NCBI GenBank assembly: GCA_017629415.1
Contig: JAGBXG010000006.1
Coordinates: 1-9,429, forward strand
Length of the DNA: 9,429 bases
Reading direction: 5' to 3'
From: Pseudomonadota bacterium
Lineage (GTDB): Bacteria; Myxococcota; Bradymonadia; UBA4248
In this document: piece after piece, positions 6,034 through 9,429 of the stretch
How the letters are laid out: every line of letters starts with the position of its first letter
Numbering within the stretch: the first letter of the stretch is position 1
The notes under the pieces: model-generated
The model's input: only the letters and a program-made list of their open reading frames with translations
The model's database searches: none
What the model was told of the DNA's origin: nothing
Position numbers and translations under genes: made by a program

Positions 6034-7713
6034 CTACTTACTCAAATTCCAGTTGGCTGGATTAAAATCACCACCACCCACTGCAAATGCAATAGCAACA
6101 TAAGCTAAAATAAGTACAGCAAGAATAACAACAACAAGCTTAACCGCCGACCCCTTCTTCGCAGGAACATTATCACGCTCAGATTGATCAGCCGCAGGCA
6201 CCACATCCGTTGTCTCAGTCGTCCCTTCAGCAGAAACAACTTCAGATTCTGCTGCCGCTGAAACTACAGGCTCAGACGGTTCCACAACCTTGGTTTCCAC
6301 AACAGGTGCGGCAACAGGCTCAGGCTCGTTCTCCATATCCGTCGCCTCAACCTTCGATTCAATTTGCATCGGCCAGTCCTCAAACTGAACCAAATGCAAT
6401 GACTCAAGCCCTTGATACTCAGGCTTGTAAAACCATAAAGTCAATACCTGATTCCCGTTCTCAACCCTAACTTCCGCAGGCTTAAATCTCTCACGAATCT
6501 CAGGCATGCGACGATCACGAATCACCGTCGAAGGCAAATCGTCTAACGTCTCAAGCAAAGTATACTCAGGATGATAATATTTACCAATCAGCTCCTTCAA
6601 ACGTGAAAGATTGTCCGCCTGAACGCTGCAACCATTCTCAGAAAGAAATCTCGATAAATCCTCACCCGCATTCAAAATGAAAACTTTCAGATCACGATCC
6701 TGATAGGTCGCATAAAACATCGGCTTGCGTTCTGCCTTGACCTTAAAGACTGTACAAGGACCTTCAACGCCAACCTTGACAATGTTCTCTTTCTCAACCG
6801 TAAACTCAGAACGAAGACGATTGTAAACTATCTCACGCTTCTGAACATCATCAGCATCCATCGCCATCGCAGGCGCAGATATCACCTCTTCAACAACTTC
6901 AACCGGCTTGACCTCTACCTTCTGAGCCTCGACCTTAGGAACATTGTTCGGATCCGCACTCAATACCTCATAGGCCTTTTCTGCCGTCTTCTCCGCACGA
7001 CTCCAAAGACGCTCAAATCCGCGAATCGTCTCCTTCTCTTTTTCACTGTCCTTGATCTTCGCTACACCCGCTAAAAATCCAGGTATGAAATTCGCCTGCG
7101 AAATATTATCCTCAGAATCCCAGTCATTTGGATCATCATATACACGCATAAATAATGCGCCATCCTCCCAAATCTCCGTTGCATAACCAGGAGCCGCAAC
7201 TAACTCAGAAGGATTGTAAATATCTCCATATACCTCAGGCGCCACAATCTGAAGCCACTCAATACGACCAAGACCTGGCATCATCACTAAACCATGACGG
7301 CTCTTCAGCTTCTCTCTTGCTTCACTGTCGCCAATCCTGATCAAACGAGGACTCATCGAACGATAAAGCTTCTTAAACATCTCAATCAATGAATCCGGCG
7401 ATAATCGACGAGGATTCTGAAGACGCTGAAGATCAAAAAATAAAGCCCCCATACCCTGCTTGTCAGGAAGCAAAAATGTACACTGCCAAAAACGCTCACA
7501 CTCAGCACGAAGTACGACAAACTTACAACCAGGATTTAATGCCGCCTCACATATCGAATCAAGACTATACGGACGCACTGACTCATCTATATTCGTACGA
7601 AATACCGTCGGCTGACTAAATACAGCGTTCTGAAGAGCCTCAAAAAAGCTCCGTATGCCGGACTCCGTGCGCGACGGATAATGCAATTTAAGCGATACGA
7701 ACGCCTGAATCAT
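6034..7713 (-). CDS. Uncharacterised protein with C-terminal membrane anchor
   Basis: I cannot assign this 559-aa protein to a family. The start is the ATG at 7713, with AGGAG eight bases upstream. A GTG at 7722 overlaps that ribosome site and is rejected. Residues 1 to about 255 look like a folded mixed domain (motifs RIEWLQIVAPEVYGDIYN, ELVAAPGYATEIWEDGALFMRVYDDPNDWD). A charged Val/Glu/Pro linker spans about 260-290 and a second globular region about 290-450. A long acidic Pro/Ala/Val/Glu linker covers about 450-515. One hydrophobic helix at about 526-545 (LVVVILAVLILAYVAIAFAV) is followed by a 14-residue tail. This suggests a tail-anchored inner-membrane protein with its bulk in the cytoplasm. 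There is a faint, unproven resemblance to immunity-type domains common in myxobacteria. It lies downstream of csrA and ends at its own terminator. Confidence 0.85.
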   Translation of the reverse strand: MIQAFVSLKLHYPSRTESGIRSFFEALQNAVFSQPTVFRTNIDESVRPYSLDSICEAALNPGCKFVVLRAECERFWQCTFLLPDKQGMGALFFDLQRLQNPRRLSPDSLIEMFKKLYRSMSPRLIRIGDSEAREKLKSRHGLVMMPGLGRIEWLQIVAPEVYGDIYNPSELVAAPGYATEIWEDGALFMRVYDDPNDWDSEDNISQANFIPGFLAGVAKIKDSEKEKETIRGFERLWSRAEKTAEKAYEVLSADPNNVPKVEAQKVEVKPVEVVEEVISAPAMAMDADDVQKREIVYNRLRSEFTVEKENIVKVGVEGPCTVFKVKAERKPMFYATYQDRDLKVFILNAGEDLSRFLSENGCSVQADNLSRLKELIGKYYHPEYTLLETLDDLPSTVIRDRRMPEIRERFKPAEVRVENGNQVLTLWFYKPEYQGLESLHLVQFEDWPMQIESKVEATDMENEPEPVAAPVVETKVVEPSEPVVSAAAESEVVSAEGTTETTDVVPAADQSERDNVPAKKGSAVKLVVVILAVLILAYVAIAFAVGGGDFNPANWNLSK

Positions 7714-7761
7714 GGATGCCACTCCTAATAAAAAAAATTAAATTCGCTAAAAACTCGCGAT

Positions 7762-7788
7762 GCAGAATCGGTCCACACCGAACTCTGC
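7762..7788 (-). other. Hairpin between csrA and the membrane-anchored protein gene
   Basis: On the minus strand GCAGAGTTCGGT pairs with ACCGATTCTGC (11 bp with one bulged T and one G-T pair) around loop GTGG. A TTTTT run follows eight bases later and a TTTTTTTT run further on, just before the next ribosome site. It could be a weak csrA terminator or a leader structure. The distance to the T run makes it atypical. The rest of the 147-base gap shows a TTGACA at 7808-7803 with no good -10 partner. Confidence 0.5.
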
Positions 7789-7860
7789 TTAATCCGAGGC
7801 AATGTCAAACTTTATCACGTCTCAAAAAACACATCAATATTATTCCCCCGCAAGCCACCA

Positions 7861-8082
7861 TTATGATGACTCACCCGAACGAACACTTGAAGAAAATGAC
7901 GTTTCCTCACCCTCATCCTCCTCACGTTCTATCAACTCCTTACGAAATATACGTACATTCTCAGGAGCTAATATCCCTATCCGAACCTGGTTCCGACGTA
8001 TCTCCTTCACTATCACCTCAATACGCTCCGGACCATCCCCTATCACTATCGTCTCCTCGGGTTTGCGTGTGAGTGTCAGCAT
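7861..8082 (-). CDS. csrA: Carbon storage regulator CsrA (RsmA family)
   Basis: A 73-aa RNA-binding regulator of translation and mRNA stability, active as a homodimer that binds GGA motifs near ribosome sites. The family core is clear: MLTLTRKPEETIVIGD at residues 1-16, NQVRIGILAPENVRIFRKEL at 31-50. Leu4 and Arg47 match the Leu4 and Arg44 that contact RNA in E. coli CsrA. The loop before strand two carries about three extra residues (DGPERIEV). The tail (about 53-73) is acidic and Ser-rich and probably disordered. The ATG has AGGA and GAGG just upstream, both within GGA motifs, so autoregulation is likely. No flagellar genes are visible nearby, although csrA often sits beside them. Confidence 0.97.
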   Translation of the reverse strand: MLTLTRKPEETIVIGDGPERIEVIVKEIRRNQVRIGILAPENVRIFRKELIEREEDEGEETSFSSSVRSGESS

Positions 8083-8145
8083 GTCCTCTTTCCTGATAAT
8101 ACTGTCCTGATAACTCTCACGAGAACCATACCCGTGAGTTCCTCC
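8083..8145 (-). promoter_or_regulatory. csrA leader with five GGA motifs and a hairpin (likely CsrA autoregulatory site)
   Basis: The 63 bases before the csrA ATG contain GGA at 8145-8143, 8142-8140, 8107-8105, 8093-8091 and 8086-8084. TTATCAGGA occurs twice (8113-8105 and 8099-8091). A 6-bp hairpin, CTCACG (8138-8133) with CGTGAG (8121-8116), separates the two GGA clusters. Two of the GGA motifs overlap the ribosome-binding region. CsrA dimers are known to bridge paired GGA sites and block translation, so this layout suits self-repression. Confidence 0.6.
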
Positions 8146-8190
8146 ATGAACAACCTAAGCACCGCTGTAACACAATGCTCTCAAAGCCAC

Positions 8191-8218
8191 CTTATAACCT
8201 CATGCCAACTTTAGGCAA
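8191..8218 (-). promoter_or_regulatory. Possible sigma70-type promoter for csrA
   Basis: On the minus strand TTGCCT (8218-8213, 4/6 of TTGACA) is followed after 16 bases by TATAAG (8196-8191, 5/6 of TATAAT). Transcription would begin near 8184, giving a leader of about 100 nt that includes all the GGA motifs. The prediction rests on sequence match only. Confidence 0.4.
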
Positions 8219-8282
8219 AATTCAAAGGATCCCGTTGGCTCTGCTCGCTTTTTGACGCAATATAATGCAACATAACGCACAA

Positions 8283-8298
8283 AACCTACATGTAGGTT
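8283..8298. repeat. Perfect 16-bp palindrome between the tRNA terminator and csrA
   Basis: AACCTACA is followed directly by its reverse complement TGTAGGTT with no gap. It lies about 65 bases upstream of the proposed csrA -35 box and just beyond the tRNA terminator. An uninterrupted palindrome of this size could be an operator for a dimeric regulator, but no regulator can be named. Confidence 0.5.
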
Positions 8299-8317
8299 CA
8301 ACACAAGACACAAAAAC

Positions 8318-8350
8318 AAAAAAACGCTCAAGAATAATCCTTGAGCGTTT
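8318..8350 (-). terminator. Rho-independent terminator of the tRNA-Trp gene
   Basis: On the minus strand CGCTCAAG pairs with CTTGAGCG (8347-8340 and 8332-8325), extended by AAA/TTT pairs, around the 7-nt loop GATTATT, followed by a T run. It begins directly downstream of the tRNA 3' end at 8356. Confidence 0.92.
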
Positions 8351-8355
8351 TCCAG

Positions 8356-8428
8356 CAGGGGTAGAAGGACTCGAACCCTCGGCCCACGGCTTTGGAGGCC
8401 GTTGCTCTACCAACTGAGCTATGCCCCT
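8356..8428 (-). tRNA. tRNA-Trp (anticodon CCA)
   Basis: A 73-nt tRNA that folds into a full cloverleaf: acceptor AGGGGCA/TACCCCT, D stem GCTC/GAGC with AGTTGGTA loop, anticodon stem ACGGC/GCCGT with loop CTCCAAA (anticodon CCA), variable GGGCC, T stem GAGGG/CCTTC with loop TTCGAGT, and discriminator G. The Trp identity follows from the CCA anticodon and G73. The acceptor stem has a C6-A67 mismatch. The terminal CCA is not encoded (CTGG follows), so it must be added by nucleotidyltransferase. Confidence 0.96.
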
Positions 8429-8441
8429 AAAAGGTGAGAAC

Positions 8442-8470
8442 TAAATACAAAAAAATAATAACCATGTCCA
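8442..8470 (-). promoter_or_regulatory. Possible promoter for tRNA-Trp
   Basis: On the minus strand TGGACA (8470-8465, 5/6 of TTGACA) and TATTTA (8447-8442, 3/6) are separated by 17 bases, with the -10 about 13 bases before the tRNA 5' end. No terminator is visible after cdd, so co-transcription with cdd is also possible. Confidence 0.35.
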
Positions 8471-8519
8471 GTTTTTTCTGAATCACGATAATTTTTTTAT
8501 TCTCCCCTCCCCACAAAAA

Positions 8520-8915
8520 CTACTTCAACAAACATCCCTTATCAAAACTGCATGGCAAAAGCTCACCCAAACGATAAGTCTTAGATTCCCCATGACGATT
8601 TAAACATATCACTTCAAGATCAGGAGAAAACTCCTCCATAAACTGACGACACATGCCACAAGGTAAACAAGGCGCGTCCGTCTGAGCCGATATCACAATA
8701 CGTACAAATTCACGATGACCGCCACTTATCGCATTGCATATCGCCGTACGTTCCGCACAAGTCCCCACCGGATAGCTCGCATTTTCCACATTACAACCCG
8801 TATAAACTGTCCCATCCGAACATTCTAACGCTGCACCCACCGGAAACTTCGAATACGGACAATACGCACGTTTTTGCATTTCCATCGAAAGCTGCTTCAA
8901 TTCCTCAAGTGTCAT
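8520..8915 (-). CDS. cdd: Cytidine deaminase
   Basis: A 131-aa cytosolic enzyme of pyrimidine salvage, converting cytidine and deoxycytidine to uridine and deoxyuridine with release of ammonia. It matches the short homotetrameric class in length and motifs: YCPYSKFPVGAAL at about residues 18-30, GCNVENASYPVGTCAERTAI at about 39-58 with catalytic Glu in CAE, and PCLPCGMCRQ at about 82-91. The zinc ligands are the Cys of CAE and the two Cys of PCGMC. The start is the ATG at 8915 with AAAGGGA about six bases upstream. The frame stays open to 9056, but those 47 extra residues have no family match and run into the promoter. The gene appears to have its own promoter and is followed by tRNA-Trp. Confidence 0.95.
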   Translation of the reverse strand: MTLEELKQLSMEMQKRAYCPYSKFPVGAALECSDGTVYTGCNVENASYPVGTCAERTAICNAISGGHREFVRIVISAQTDAPCLPCGMCRQFMEEFSPDLEVICLNRHGESKTYRLGELLPCSFDKGCLLK

Positions 8916-9032
8916 CTCACGTCCCTTTATACACATCGACACATGCGAGCTCATACCACTCAACATCCACTCAATATCACGTGCCGGACAAATTCCGCTC
9001 AACACACATTTTGATGAAGAACGGGATCGGAT

Positions 9033-9061
9033 TTTATGCGCTATTTTCCGAATCATGTCAA
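9033..9061 (-). promoter_or_regulatory. Sigma70-type promoter for cdd
   Basis: On the minus strand a perfect TTGACA (9061-9056) is followed after 17 bases by CATAAA (9038-9033, 4/6 of TATAAT). Transcription would start near 9026, giving a leader of about 110 nt. The leader contains three TTGAGYGG copies (9002-8995, 8974-8967, 8963-8956) of unknown meaning. Confidence 0.5.
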
Positions 9062-9378
9062 AGAATTACTAAACTTTCCGCTTTTCAATCATATTTCAGC
9101 CCATGAATACACAAACTCATTAAACACATTCCATTCGACTTTTTTCTGATGCAAGCTCATGACACATCCAAAGTCGCAAATCACTGATAAAGGGAGCTAT
9201 TACGGGAACGTGGAGAAAGCATGTCCACAGGCCCCCCCCAAACCAGTCATCCTTCCCCTGTCTATCCATCCCCCGTCTATCCATACCCCCAAAAACCTTC
9301 CCATATTGCACGTTCCATGGGGCTGAGCCACTGAGTTGGGGTTAAAGGGAAGCACACAATAAATTTATGTACACCGAC
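9062..9378. other. Intergenic region upstream of cdd without a recognisable gene
   Basis: No supported coding sequence is visible. The region holds the C-tract/tandem repeat at 9232-9290 and, at about 9308-9345, a stretch (GTTCCATGGGGCT, GAGCC, GGGGTT) that resembles the repeat at about 75-112. The only longer open frame (minus, 9311-9120) is low-complexity Gly/Met/Asp in its first part, has no ribosome site I can recognise, and is not called. Confidence 0.5.
9232..9290. repeat. Spaced C-tracts with a GTCTATCCAT tandem repeat (G-rich on the minus strand)
   Basis: C-tracts occur at 9232-9239 (8), 9255-9258 (4), 9270-9274 (5) and 9286-9290 (5). GTCTATCCAT occurs twice, at 9260-9269 and 9275-9284. 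The minus strand therefore has four G-tracts separated by 11, 11 and 15 bases, and several GGA triplets. ATGGATAG also occurs at 147-154 on the plus strand, so the unit may belong to the same intergenic repeat family. Confidence 0.6.
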
Positions 9379-9429
9379 GGGGCAAGCCCCCCTACGGCGC
9401 TATTTGCTGCGCAAATACGCGCCTACCCC
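9379..9429 (-). repeat. Composite palindromic repeat at the right edge (possibly continuing beyond the window)
   Basis: Inner stem TATTTGC/GCAAATA (9401-9407, 9411-9417) with a 3-nt loop, one bulged C at 9418, outer stem GGCGC/GCGCC (9396-9400, 9419-9423), and a GGGG-CAAG-CCCC hairpin at 9379-9390. The layout is the same as in the in-gene copies at 2715-2757, with different but paired inner-stem bases. Both copies are followed by TACCCC on the plus strand. Confidence 0.75.

Noticed and set aside
8178..8206. TTGGCATGAGG as a sigma54 promoter for csrA
   Set aside because: The GG element lacks a GC at the required distance, whereas a sigma70-type -35/-10 pair fits the same place.
8222..8413. 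Minus-strand open frame of 63 codons
   Set aside because: It runs across the tRNA-Trp gene and its terminator, so it is not a protein gene.
8916..9056. N-terminal extension of cytidine deaminase by 47 residues
   Set aside because: The extension has no family match, begins at the -35 box of the proposed promoter, and the ATG at 8915 gives the standard length with a ribosome site.

Overview
All genes lie on the minus strand, so the window reads right to left. It looks like ordinary chromosome from a bacterium of the Myxococcota (former deltaproteobacterial) kind with moderate G+C by eye. The main clues are a long lipoprotein built from Cys-rich 'CGNG..D.GE.CD' repeats, a hallmark of myxobacterial surface proteins, and an RdgC-like protein. 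The lineage is an inference, because no rRNA or other marker gene is present.

Right part (9429 to 7861): the edge holds a GC-rich palindromic repeat and a C-tract region. Next come cytidine deaminase (cdd) with a recognisable promoter, a tRNA-Trp(CCA) gene with its own terminator, and csrA. The csrA leader carries five GGA motifs and a small hairpin, which suggests autoregulation by CsrA.

Middle (7713 to 3881): a large unrecognised protein with a single C-terminal membrane anchor ends at a strong terminator. It is followed by two closely linked genes that together look like one RdgC, split between its N-terminal and C-terminal parts. uppP (undecaprenyl-diphosphatase, cell-wall lipid carrier recycling) follows 3 bases later.

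Left part (3689 to 272): a small secreted protein with two Tudor/SH3-like repeats ends at a terminator. Next is an unrecognised protein with a zinc-ribbon-like CxC/CxxC motif whose coding sequence contains GC-rich palindromes in frame. The last gene encodes the large Cys-rich lipoprotein and ends at a strong terminator. The first 209 bases are non-coding and contain G/C-rich hairpins.

The most interesting observation is a family of composite palindromes: a TA...TA stem, an outer 5-bp stem with a one-base C bulge, and a neighbouring GGGG/CCCC hairpin 3 nt away. It occurs between genes at the right edge and, with compensatory stem changes, inside the zinc-ribbon gene, where it is translated and tandemly duplicated as a 12-codon unit. 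Other points are the split RdgC, two terminators placed directly before the start codon of the next gene, and the csrA leader. I see no complete novel defence or biosynthetic system.
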